Positions 1-9,117 of a stretch of 9,118 bases of DNA are shown here, one piece after another. The notes under the pieces were generated by a model. The model was not told the origin of the DNA. It saw nothing but the letters and a program-made list of their open reading frames with translations, and did no database searches. This DNA is from an uncultured Lachnospiraceae bacterium. GTDB taxonomy: Bacteria > Bacillota > Clostridia > Lachnospirales > Lachnospiraceae. The translations under genes and the position numbers were made by a program. The stretch lies in assembly GCA_934418055.1 (NCBI GenBank), contig CAKRWX010000083.1, forward strand, positions 1 through 9,118, in the 5' to 3' direction. Position 1 is the stretch's first letter; the number at the start of each line of letters is the position of its first letter.

Positions 1-17
1 TTCTATTTCACTCTTAA

Positions 18-1688
<1,671 letters not shown>

Positions 1689-1692
1689 CATA

Positions 1693-1721
1693 ACTTTAAC
1701 AGGTTTTCACCCTATTGTCAA
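1693..1721 (-). promoter_or_regulatory. guaB promoter, extended -10 type
   Basis: On the minus strand a perfect TTGACA (1716-1721) is followed by a 17-base spacer and TAAAGT (1693-1698), with TG one base upstream of the -10, as in extended -10 promoters. The predicted start is near 1685-1688, so the guaB leader is over 200 bases long and nearly all of it is the palindromic element. The -10 matches consensus at 4 of 6 positions. Confidence 0.75.
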
Positions 1722-1755
1722 ATACAAATTGCTTATAAAAATTGACACATTTAAC

Positions 1756-2250
1756 TTATAAAATGACCTTTCTCGGACTTCTCTGACGAAGACAGTCTAA
1801 TATCTTATGATTCGGCTCAAACAGGATCTTCTCCCAGTTACCGCCTTTCTGATAAATAATGGCGTAAACCTTGGCTCCCGGCTGATGGGATGAGAAATCC
1901 AATACCTTGATCCCCTGCTTGTCCTGATCTTTTACCTGGTAGGCATCCACCGGTCCGATGATCTGGACATCTGCTAAGGAACCTTCCCAGCCTTTCTTTC
2001 TTCTTGCCTTGCCAAGCACACGGTCAATGGTGATCTGATCGTTGACTACCAGATACTCAAATTCCTGGCTCAGGCTCTGGAAAGCGAAATAGGAAGCAAT
2101 TCCCACGACAGTCAGAATAATGATGCCAAATGGCGTCACCAGTGCCAGGACCAGGCTGATGGCACATAAAAGCACCAGTGCCGCTTTCAGTACAATGTTG
2201 TAGGCCGGATTCTTTCGTTTTACCAGCCACTCTGCATAAGAATCATTCAT
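1756..2250 (-). CDS. Small two-helix membrane protein (DUF6106-like)
   Basis: The 164-residue product has no function I can name. It resembles the Clostridia-restricted family I recall as DUF6106, but this is memory and not a search. The N-terminus (1-16) is short and polar. Two hydrophobic helices follow at about 17-37 and 40-60, separated by a TPFG turn, so a membrane hairpin is likely. Residues 64-160 form a soluble domain rich in beta-type segments (EYLVVNDQITIDRVLG, AKVYAIIYQKGGNWEKILFEP), with a basic KARRKKGW stretch near 81-88. This layout recalls membrane-tethered PH-like domains, which is only an inference. The ATG at 2250 has a strong AGGAGGGG six bases upstream. The gene lies between groL and guaB on the same strand. 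No clear promoter was found in the short space after the groESL terminator, so read-through is possible. Confidence 0.85.
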   Translation of the reverse strand: MNDSYAEWLVKRKNPAYNIVLKAALVLLCAISLVLALVTPFGIIILTVVGIASYFAFQSLSQEFEYLVVNDQITIDRVLGKARRKKGWEGSLADVQIIGPVDAYQVKDQDKQGIKVLDFSSHQPGAKVYAIIYQKGGNWEKILFEPNHKILDCLRQRSPRKVIL

Positions 2251-2330
2251 TTGTAACCCCTCCTGCTGTAAAAAATGTGTGTAAAACTTCTATAACTGGC
2301 GTTTGTAATAAAATCCCCGTTATAGTAAAA

Positions 2331-2367
2331 GAGGGAGACGCTCATGCCAGGCATGAGTGTCTCCCTC
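2331..2367 (-). terminator. Terminator of the groESL transcript
   Basis: An almost perfect inverted repeat has GAGGGAGAC plus CTCATGCC (2331-2348) pairing with GGCATGAG plus GTCTCCCTC (2350-2367), with one C/A mismatch in the minus-strand RNA and a small loop around 2347-2351. On the minus strand it is followed directly by TTTTAC (2325-2330), a short U-tract. On the plus strand there is no U-tract, so it works leftwards. It lies about 170 bases after the groL stop and just before the small membrane protein gene. Confidence 0.8.
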
Positions 2368-2424
2368 TCAAAATGCTTTTTCACGCCGCGCGCTGACTCC
2401 TAGGATGTCAATGTAATAAAGCTC

Positions 2425-2474
2425 ATGAACCCGCGCTTACGCGCTCTGCCGTCTGCTTGCGCAGACTGGTTCAT
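2425..2474. repeat. Three-way-junction palindrome after groL
   Basis: The outer stem ATGAACC (2425-2431) pairs perfectly with GGTTCAT (2468-2474). Inside are two hairpins: GCGC-TTAC-GCGC (2433-2444) and GTCTGC-TTGC-GCAGAC (2451-2466). It shares the minus-strand pattern GAGCGCG-N-AAGCGCGG, and its position inside a CATGA-CC stem, with the element upstream of guaB, so the two are probably members of one repeat family. It has no U-tract and is not a terminator. It sits in the groL 3' untranslated region. The bases between it and the terminator (2368-2424) show nothing I can name. Confidence 0.6.
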
Positions 2475-2478
2475 TCGC

Positions 2479-2537
2479 TAATCGCGCAGGAAAAACAAAT
2501 GGCTGCTGCGCAGCCGCTTGTTTTTCCCTCTGCGCGA

Positions 2538-2540
<3 letters not shown>
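2479..2540. repeat. Long hairpin overlapping the groL stop codon
   Basis: TAATCGCGCAG (2479-2489) pairs with CTGCGCGATTA (2530-2540). Just inside, GAAAAACAA (2490-2498) pairs with TTGTTTTTC (2518-2526), and the tip GGCTGC-TGC-GCAGCC lies at 2501-2515. About 26 base pairs form, with only small internal loops. The right arm includes the groL stop codon. No U-run follows on the minus strand, so I read it as a repeat element or an mRNA 3'-end stabiliser and not as a terminator. The string AAATGGCTGCT is shared with the element upstream of guaB. Confidence 0.65.
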
Positions 2541-4225
<1,685 letters not shown>

Positions 4226-4277
4226 TTCTATCTCATCCATACACAAGGCACTCTTCATGCCCCATCTGGAGTTTTCT

Positions 4278-4562
4278 TTACTCGATCACTGCTAAGATGT
4301 CGTTCTGTTTTACAACTACGTATTTCTCGTTGTCTAACTCAACCTCTGTTCCAGAATACTTGGAGTAAATTACCTTATCGCCAACTTTAACCTGCATGGT
4401 GATCTCTTTTCCATCAACCACACCGCCAGGACCTACTGCGATCACTTCTGCCTGCTGTGGTTTCTCCTTTGCCTGACCTGGAAGAACGATACCGGACTTG
4501 GTAGTCTCCTCTGCTACTAACTGTTTTAATACAACTCTGTCAAATAATGGTACTAACTTCAT
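4278..4562 (-). CDS. groS: Co-chaperonin GroES (10 kDa)
   Basis: GroES is the seven-membered lid that caps the GroEL ring and triggers release of substrate into the chamber. The product is 94 residues, the standard size. The family start MKLVPLFDRVVLK is followed by the mobile loop (about 17-33), whose hydrophobic tripeptide IVL at 25-27 contacts GroEL. VGPGG (43-47) and the KVGDKVIYSKYSGTEV block (59-74) are typical. The frame is open back to 4610, but the start is set at 4562, which gives the conserved N-terminus and has GAGGAGG placed 9 bases upstream. It is the first gene of the groS-groL operon, with a 5' leader of roughly 65 bases from the CIRCE-overlapped promoter. Confidence 0.98.
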   Translation of the reverse strand: MKLVPLFDRVVLKQLVAEETTKSGIVLPGQAKEKPQQAEVIAVGPGGVVDGKEITMQVKVGDKVIYSKYSGTEVELDNEKYVVVKQNDILAVIE

Positions 4563-4635
4563 ATGAAAATTCCTCCTCAAATCTTTTTTGATTAGAAACA
4601 TCTTTTGCATTTATCACTTCTCATTGCATAAACAA

Positions 4636-4664
4636 GTTATAGCACGTTCTGTTAGCACTGTCAA
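4636..4664 (-). promoter_or_regulatory. groESL vegetative promoter
   Basis: On the minus strand, TTGACA (4659-4664, perfect), a 17-base spacer and TATAAC (4636-4641, 5 of 6) form a strong housekeeping-sigma promoter. Its -35 box lies inside the CIRCE element, so a bound repressor would block polymerase directly. The expected start is near 4628-4630. Confidence 0.9.
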
Positions 4665-4678
4665 GTGTTGAGTGCTAA
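4652..4678. promoter_or_regulatory. CIRCE operator (HrcA binding site)
   Basis: The plus strand reads TTAGCACTG, nine spacer bases, then GAGTGCTAA. The known CIRCE consensus is TTAGCACTC-N9-GAGTGCTAA, so there is a single mismatch at the innermost base of one arm (4660). CIRCE is the binding site of the HrcA repressor, which is released when the chaperonin becomes overloaded during heat stress. It overlaps the groESL -35 box. The plus-strand gene starts about 100 bases to the right, and an effect on it is possible but not shown. Confidence 0.96.
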
Positions 4679-4779
4679 TATTTTATAAAATTTTTCTGTT
4701 TATATCCCTTTCTTTTTTGAAATAAAGGTATTACAATAGAATCAATCGATATGTTTGAAATGAAAGGAGCATCCCCACT

Positions 4780-5256
4780 ATGTCAGAGAAAAAGAAGTTT
4801 GGTAAGTTTCTTGCCCTGGCTACTGCTGCCGGCGCTGTTGTTGCCGGTGTATCTTATTTTTTAAAGTATAGATCTTTTCATAAGGAATTAGACCAGGACT
4901 TTCACGATTTTGAAAATGAAGACGATGACGATTTTGACGGCACTCTTCCTCACGAGTCCGAAGCCGCTTCCCGCACTTATGTGACTTTAGGCGAGAAGAA
5001 GGAAGCCGTAGAAGATGTGGCAAAAGAAGCTGCTGATGTGGCGGCTGAAGCCGGAAAAGAGGCAGTGGAGACTGGAAAAGAGGCTGCTGAGCAGGCAGCT
5101 GAAACAGCAAAAGAGACTGCCCAGGTTGTGGCAGAAAATGCCGCTGACGCAGTTGAAGCTGCAAAAGACGCGGCACAGGACGCAGCCGAGGAAGTGAAAA
5201 AGGCTGCGGAGGAGACCGCTTCTGCAGATTCTGCTACTATTGAAGAAGATCTGTAA
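4780..5256 (+). CDS. Membrane-anchored LEA-like Ala/Glu repeat protein
   Basis: The 158-residue product has no named function. After MSEKKK comes one hydrophobic, Ala/Gly-rich segment (about 9-29), resembling YtxH-type anchors and likely fixing it to the membrane. An acidic stretch (ENEDDDDFD, about 45-53) follows. From about 74 to 148 the sequence is almost entirely Ala, Glu, Lys, Asp, Val and Thr in loose 11-residue periods such as EAVETGKEAAE and AAKDAAQDAAE, as in group 3 LEA and apolipoprotein-like amphipathic helices. The long helix could coat a membrane or protect proteins under stress, which is inference. AAAGGAG precedes the ATG by a good distance. A -10-like TACAAT is at 4732-4737 without a convincing -35. 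The gene is divergent from groS and ends at a strong terminator. The dense antisense frames here only reflect its low-complexity codons. Confidence 0.88.
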   Translation: MSEKKKFGKFLALATAAGAVVAGVSYFLKYRSFHKELDQDFHDFENEDDDDFDGTLPHESEAASRTYVTLGEKKEAVEDVAKEAADVAAEAGKEAVETGKEAAEQAAETAKETAQVVAENAADAVEAAKDAAQDAAEEVKKAAEETASADSATIEEDL

Positions 5257-5259
5257 TTG

Positions 5260-5328
5260 AAAAAACACCTGTTGGTGATGAGTACGGGAACTATTTATGT
5301 TCCCAGTTCACACCGACAGGTGTTTTTT
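5260..5328. terminator. Nested bidirectional terminator
   Basis: An 18-base arm beginning AAAAAACACCTGT (5260-5277) pairs with CACCGACAGGTGTTTTTT (5311-5328), with one wobble pair. The loop itself holds a second hairpin GGGAAC-TATTTAT-GTTCCC (5286-5304). Six A and six T bases at the two ends provide a U-tract in both directions. The stop codon of the LEA-like gene lies 3 bases to the left and that of the convergent MocR gene 2 bases to the right, so one structure ends both transcripts. Confidence 0.92.
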
Positions 5329-5330
5329 GT

Positions 5331-6752
5331 TCACTTCCACGTCGCCGCCAGCCTCCGGATCCCATCCCGGATCTGATCCTCGTTCAGTCTTGCGTAGCCT
5401 AATACCACTGTGGAAAAGCATTTTTCCTTCTGATCTGCCAGCGGCGCAATGAGGAAACCAGAGATCCCATAAACGCCGACTCTGGCTTTGGCTGCCTCTT
5501 CCACCAGCCACGTCTCCATGCCCGCTTTCCGGTATTTTAACAGCACATGAAGCCCTGCGTACTCACCCTGGACCAGAAATTCTGTTCCAAGGGTCTTTAA
5601 CTCGCTCATGAGCACGTCATGTTTCCCCTTGTAAATGGCCCTCATGCGGTTCAAATGACGCTCGTAGTGTCCTTCTGTGAGAAACTGGTAGATGATCTTC
5701 TGGTCGATCCTGGAGACCGTAGAAGCATAGAACCCACATTTTCTCTTATAAACCGCTAAGAGCGGCGCCGGAAGCACCAGATAGCCAACACGGATGGCAG
5801 GGGCAATCGACTTGGAAAAGGTTCCCATGTAGATCACCTTTCCCTGGATATCCATGCCCTGAAGAGCCGGAACCGGCTTTCCACGGTAGCGGAACTCACT
5901 GTCATAATCATCCTCGATCAGATACCGTTTCTCTCCTCTGCCAGCCCAGGAGAGTAATTCCTGGCGGCGTTTGACGGGCATCACAACCCCAGTTGGATAC
6001 TGATGAGACGGCATCACGTAAGCGATATCCGCCCCGCTCTCTTCCAATAACTGCACATTCATGCCGTGGGCATCCATCTCCACCGGCTTCATCTGACATC
6101 CCAGGCTCTCAAATACCCGGTACGCCTGACGGTAGGTGGGATTTTCCATGGCGATGGTTCTGCCGGTGCCTAAAATCTGGGTCAGCAGCATCATCAGATA
6201 CTCACTTCCCGCGCCGATGATGATCTGATCCGCTGTGCAGTTGACACCTCTGGCAGAGTGAAGATATCCACGGATGGCCTCCCGCAGTCCCGGCTCTCCC
6301 TGGGGAGACCCGGTCAGGAACATTTCTTTATCATCGTCCATCAGCGTGGTCCTTGTGACCTTTCTCCAGGCATTATACGGAAAGCTGGTCAGATCGATAC
6401 CCCTTGGGGAAAAATCCACATCCAGCTCCGCCTCCTGCTGCTCCGGTTCCACCAGAAACCCCATCTTTGTCTCCGGCTCCACCTCTACCAGCTCATCGAT
6501 CTTTAAGACAAAATACCCCTTGCAGGGAATGGTCTCAATATAGCCCTCAGAAACCAGCTGGTCATACGCCATCTGGCTGGTGGAACGGCTGATCTTTAAA
6601 TGCTCCGCCAGGATCCTAGTAGAAGGGAGCCTGGTCCCAGCGGCCAGACTCCCTTTACGTATCTCTTCTTTGATATATTCATAGATCTGCTCATACATGG
6701 GTTTCCCCGCCTGAGCTTTTAAAGGAATCATTAATTCCATATGATTGATCAT
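5331..6752 (-). CDS. MocR-type PLP-dependent transcriptional regulator
   Basis: This GntR/MocR regulator fuses an N-terminal winged helix-turn-helix (about 15-85: PMYEQIYEYIKEEIRKG, LPSTRILAEHLKISRSTSQMAYDQL, GYIETIPCKGYFV) to a fold-type I aminotransferase-like domain (about 110-473). The PLP site is visible: the lysine is K314 in TFSKSIAP, with HQYPTG (250-255) and EDDYDSEF (280-287) as typical cofactor-pocket segments. Family members such as GabR and PdxR sense PLP or amino-compound adducts and do not act as enzymes. The target here is unknown because no transport or metabolic gene is divergent from it. At 473 residues it is full length. The start is uncertain: ATGs at 6752, 6740 and 6731 are all possible and none has an ideal Shine-Dalgarno. 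Small inverted repeats (ATGAT-CA-ATCAT, GGAAT-N5-ATTCC) surround these starts. glnS ends 58 bases upstream, with no terminator seen between. Confidence 0.93.
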   Translation of the reverse strand: MINHMELMIPLKAQAGKPMYEQIYEYIKEEIRKGSLAAGTRLPSTRILAEHLKISRSTSQMAYDQLVSEGYIETIPCKGYFVLKIDELVEVEPETKMGFLVEPEQQEAELDVDFSPRGIDLTSFPYNAWRKVTRTTLMDDDKEMFLTGSPQGEPGLREAIRGYLHSARGVNCTADQIIIGAGSEYLMMLLTQILGTGRTIAMENPTYRQAYRVFESLGCQMKPVEMDAHGMNVQLLEESGADIAYVMPSHQYPTGVVMPVKRRQELLSWAGRGEKRYLIEDDYDSEFRYRGKPVPALQGMDIQGKVIYMGTFSKSIAPAIRVGYLVLPAPLLAVYKRKCGFYASTVSRIDQKIIYQFLTEGHYERHLNRMRAIYKGKHDVLMSELKTLGTEFLVQGEYAGLHVLLKYRKAGMETWLVEEAAKARVGVYGISGFLIAPLADQKEKCFSTVVLGYARLNEDQIRDGIRRLAATWK

Positions 6753-6810
6753 CCTACATTTTCACGAAGCCCGCGCAGCCGTCATACACGTTCCGCGCAA
6801 ATGCCCGTAA

Positions 6811-8484
6811 TTATTTTAATTTGAATGAACTCTTCAGGGAAACAATGCGGTTAAATACCGGATGCTCCTCGGTGCTGTCCTTGCAGTCCACGCAGAAATA
6901 TCCATTTCTCATGAACTGGAAGCTGTCGTATGCCTTCGCAGTCTTTAAGGAAGGCTCCACATAGCAGTCTGGCAGAACCGTCAGGGAGTTTGGATTTAAG
7001 TTCAGGGTTCCATCAGCATTTAACTTGCCTTTCTCCTCATCCACGATGTTCTCATACAGACGGCACTCTGCCTTCTCTGCAGTCGGAACTGCTACCCAGT
7101 GAATGGTTCCTTTTACTTTTCTTGCGTTAAATCCGGAACCGCTCTTGGTCTCTGGATCGTAGGTTGCGTGAACCACTGTGACATTGCCATTCTCATCCTT
7201 CTCGTATCCGGTACAGGTCACGAAATAAGCACCCATGAGACGGACCTCATTGCCTGGGAACAGACGGAAATATTTCTTCGGAGGCTCTTCCATGAAATCT
7301 TCTCTCTCAATATAGAGTTCTTTCGCAAATGGAACTTCTCTCTCTCCCAGCTCTTCATTCTCCAGGTTATTCGGAATGCTTAACATCTCGATCTGTCCTT
7401 CTGGATAGTTGTCGATCACTAACTTCACTGGATCCAGGATCGCCATCACACGCGGACGTTTTAACTTTAAGTCCTCGCGGATGCAGTACTCTAACATGGC
7501 ATAGTCAACAGAACTGTTGGCCTTGGAAACACCAACCAGCTCTACAAACTTCTTAATGGACTCCGGTGTATAACCTCTTCTTCTTAAAGCAGCGATAGAA
7601 ACCAGACGCGGATCATCCCAGCCGTCTACAATACCATCCTCAACCAGCTTCTTGATATAACGCTTGCCAGTTACCACGTTGGTCAGGTATAATTTGGCAA
7701 ACTCAATCTGACGAGGCGGATTCTCAAACTCACATTCTCTTACTACCCAGTCATACAACGGTCTGTGATCCTCAAATTCCAGAGTACAGATGGAGTGAGT
7801 GATATGCTCGATAGCATCCTCGATCGGATGGGCAAAGTCATACATCGGGTAAATGCACCAGGTATCGCCGGTATTGTGATGAGTCATATGAGCCACACGG
7901 TAGATTACCGGGTCGCGCATGTTGATATTCGGGGAAGCCATATCGATCTTCGCACGCAGTACCTTCTCACCATCCTGATACTTACCAGCCTTCATATCCT
8001 CGAATAACTGTAAATTCTCCTCGATGCTGCGGTTACGGTACGGGCTCTCCTTACCTGGTGTAGTGAAATCACCACGGTATTCACGGATCTGCTCCGCACT
8101 CAGATCACAGACAAACGCCTTGCCCTTCTTAATTAAGAAAACAGCACACTCATACATCTTCTGGAAATAGTTAGAAGCGAAGAATAACCGGTCTTCATAA
8201 TCAGCCCCCAGCCACTTCACGTCCTCTAAAATGGAATGAACAAACTCTTCCTTCTCTTTGGTCGGGTTGGTATCATCAAAACGCATGTTGAACTTACCGC
8301 CATATTTTTTCGCAAGGCCGTAATTCAGTAAAATAGATTTTGCATGTCCAATATGAAGATATCCATTAGGCTCCGGTGGGAAACGTGTCTGCACATGATC
8401 GTACACGCCCTCTGCCAGATCCTTCTCGATCTCCTGCTCAATAAAGTTTTTAGAGACTTCTAAAACTTCTTTATTCTCTTCCAT
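6811..8484 (-). CDS. glnS: Glutaminyl-tRNA synthetase
   Basis: This class I synthetase charges tRNA-Gln with glutamine using ATP. The product is 557 residues, close to the 554 of E. coli. The catalytic domain opens with [13 protein letters not shown] (35-47), with the HIGH signature at 44-47, followed by RFDDTNP (68-74). GlnRS-specific blocks include [36 protein letters not shown] and GWDDPRL. The second class I signature, MSK in E. coli, is replaced by VTGKR (271-275), keeping the lysine. The C-terminal anticodon-binding barrels (about 340-557) are present. The frame is open to 8511, but I use the ATG at 8484 because it has GGAGG six bases upstream and the 8511 ATG has none. Many Firmicutes make Gln-tRNA by the GatCAB route instead, so a GlnRS suggests ancient lateral transfer in this lineage (established for the family in general). 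Confidence 0.97.
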   Translation of the reverse strand: MEENKEVLEVSKNFIEQEIEKDLAEGVYDHVQTRFPPEPNGYLHIGHAKSILLNYGLAKKYGGKFNMRFDDTNPTKEKEEFVHSILEDVKWLGADYEDRLFFASNYFQKMYECAVFLIKKGKAFVCDLSAEQIREYRGDFTTPGKESPYRNRSIEENLQLFEDMKAGKYQDGEKVLRAKIDMASPNINMRDPVIYRVAHMTHHNTGDTWCIYPMYDFAHPIEDAIEHITHSICTLEFEDHRPLYDWVVRECEFENPPRQIEFAKLYLTNVVTGKRYIKKLVEDGIVDGWDDPRLVSIAALRRRGYTPESIKKFVELVGVSKANSSVDYAMLEYCIREDLKLKRPRVMAILDPVKLVIDNYPEGQIEMLSIPNNLENEELGEREVPFAKELYIEREDFMEEPPKKYFRLFPGNEVRLMGAYFVTCTGYEKDENGNVTVVHATYDPETKSGSGFNARKVKGTIHWVAVPTAEKAECRLYENIVDEEKGKLNADGTLNLNPNSLTVLPDCYVEPSLKTAKAYDSFQFMRNGYFCVDCKDSTEEHPVFNRIVSLKSSFKLK

Positions 8485-8513
8485 AACATTCCTCCGTCCA
8501 TTGTGTTTCATGA

Positions 8514-8565
8514 TAACTGTTCAGTACCTTCACAGTTACGTTTTGTCTTGGATTATCATATCATA
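8514..8565 (-). promoter_or_regulatory. glnS upstream region: -10-like tandem and leader hairpin
   Basis: On the minus strand, overlapping -10-like sequences TATGAT-ATGATAAT lie at 8552-8565, but no good -35 is found 16-18 bases upstream. In the predicted leader TAACTGT (8514-8520) pairs with ACAGTTA (8532-8538) across an 11-base loop, and the glnS ribosome binding site lies further downstream. No T-box core (a GGACC- or GGUACCGCG-type antiterminator) is seen. The promoter call is tentative. Confidence 0.4.
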
Positions 8566-8619
8566 TTCCCCTCATTATTAAAAGGGAAAAATTCTTTTTA
8601 AAAAATTTTCAAATTTGTG

Positions 8620-8648
8620 TTGACAAATATGAAAACTCATGATATCAT
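8620..8648 (+). promoter_or_regulatory. tRNA-Thr promoter
   Basis: A perfect TTGACA (8620-8625), a 17-base spacer and TATCAT (8643-8648, 5 of 6) form a strong housekeeping-sigma promoter. The expected start near 8655 gives a leader of about 36 bases before the tRNA. It is divergent from glnS. Confidence 0.85.
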
Positions 8649-8690
8649 AAACGAGTCTTAAGGATACAGCAAAGACAACAACCCAAAAAC

Positions 8691-8763
8691 GCTGATGTGG
8701 CACAGGTGGTAGCGCACCTCATTGGTAGTGAGGAGGTCACGGGTCCGAGTCCCGTCATCAGCT
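8691..8763 (+). tRNA. tRNA-Thr (anticodon GGU)
   Basis: A 73-base cloverleaf fits cleanly. The acceptor stem GCTGATG/CATCAGC is perfect over 7 pairs. The D arm GCAC-AGGTGGTA-GCGC has one A12-C23 mismatch and keeps G18-G19. The anticodon stem CCTCA/TGAGG is perfect around loop TTGGTAG, which puts GGT at 34-36 and reads ACC and ACU threonine codons. The variable loop is AGGTC and the T stem ACGGG/CCCGT is perfect. The T loop is TCCGAGT, so position 55, normally T (pseudouridine), is C. The discriminator is T and no CCA end is encoded. A strong promoter and a terminator frame it as a single-gene unit. Confidence 0.95.
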
Positions 8764-8770
8764 TTTCAAC

Positions 8771-8814
8771 AAACCCGCATAAATGCTAGAAAACTAGTAT
8801 TTTATGCGGGTTTT
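8771..8814 (+). terminator. tRNA-Thr terminator
   Basis: AAACCCGCATAAA (8771-8783) pairs with the TTTATGCGGGTTT arm ending at 8813, continuing through a bulge into GCTAG-AAAA-CTAGT (8785-8798). TTTT at 8811-8814 gives a short U-tract. It lies 7 bases after the tRNA discriminator base. Confidence 0.85.
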
Positions 8815-9117
8815 CTCGTTTCTACTTCTGAATGTTTCTTCCGTATTTGACATGAAAAATCGGCATTTTATAGGCTCATACAACACGAAATTTTTCACAA
8901 ACTGTTCTAGCTTTTCGAATTGTTTAATTAATTCATTTGGTGTACTGCCCCAGTCCGGCAGATATAAGTGCAACTTATCTACGATGCTGGGATTTATGGC
9001 ATATTGACATTTCAACCAAAATAGAATATGATGTAGGTAGCTAAGGAATGTGGTGAACTTTCCATAAGGCACAAAACGAAAACCCCAGAGGGCGCAATCC
9101 TCTGGGGTTTTCTTGCT
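8794..9117 (-). CDS. Doubtful reverse open frame, possibly gene remnant
   Basis: The frame is open from the right window edge to a TAG at 8794, 107 residues if counted from the edge. Its only start-like codon near the edge is a GTG at 9072, without a ribosome binding site. The translation looks moderately protein-like (for example NELIKQFEKLEQFVKNFVLYEP near its middle) and AT content is higher than in neighbouring genes. Against it, the frame runs through a clear terminator hairpin on the right and ends inside the tRNA terminator on the left. I do not recognise the family. It may be a decayed fragment next to a tRNA, a repeat, or chance. No other gene is visible in this 300-base stretch. Confidence 0.2.
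   Translation of the reverse strand, partial: SKKTPEDCALWGFRFVPYGKFTTFLSYLHHILFWLKCQYAINPSIVDKLHLYLPDWGSTPNELIKQFEKLEQFVKNFVLYEPIKCRFFMSNTEETFRSRNEKTRIKY
9004..9032 (+). promoter_or_regulatory. Consensus-like promoter without an obvious gene
   Basis: A perfect TTGACA (9004-9009), a 17-base spacer (9010-9026) and TATGAT (9027-9032, 5 of 6) match a strong housekeeping-sigma promoter. The expected start near 9039 lies only about 40 bases before a terminator hairpin. The predicted RNA is therefore about 70 bases long with no convincing reading frame. AT-rich DNA can produce such matches by chance, so this is a candidate only. Confidence 0.45.
9079..9111. terminator. Bidirectional terminator hairpin at right edge
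   Basis: AAAACCCCAGAGG (9079-9091) pairs perfectly with CCTCTGGGGTTTT (9099-9111) across the 7-base loop GCGCAAT. The outer A and T runs give a U-tract in both directions. It could end a short plus-strand RNA from the 9004 promoter, or a minus-strand gene lying beyond the window edge. Confidence 0.85.

Noticed and set aside
2425..2474. tRNA-like gene after groL
   Set aside because: The fold has only two arms inside its stem, with no T loop, anticodon loop geometry or conserved tRNA bases.
4820..5268. Antisense and shifted frames over the LEA-like gene
   Set aside because: They are Leu/Gln/Arg- or Ser/Cys-rich translations produced by the repetitive Ala/Glu codons of the plus-strand gene, with no start signals.
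8485..8511. Upstream start for glnS at 8511
   Set aside because: There is no Shine-Dalgarno before it, and the GGAGG lies between it and the ATG at 8484.
8485..8640. T-box riboswitch in the glnS leader
   Set aside because: I find no conserved T-box antiterminator sequence and no terminator before glnS, and the leader is too short.
8847..8874. Promoter TTGACA-16-TATAGG on the plus strand
   Set aside because: The -10 matches only 4 of 6 bases and the region is AT-rich. The 9004-9032 promoter is a much better match.
8804..9007. Plus-strand 67-codon frame after the tRNA
   Set aside because: It begins inside the tRNA terminator stem, has no ribosome binding site and shows no recognisable protein features.
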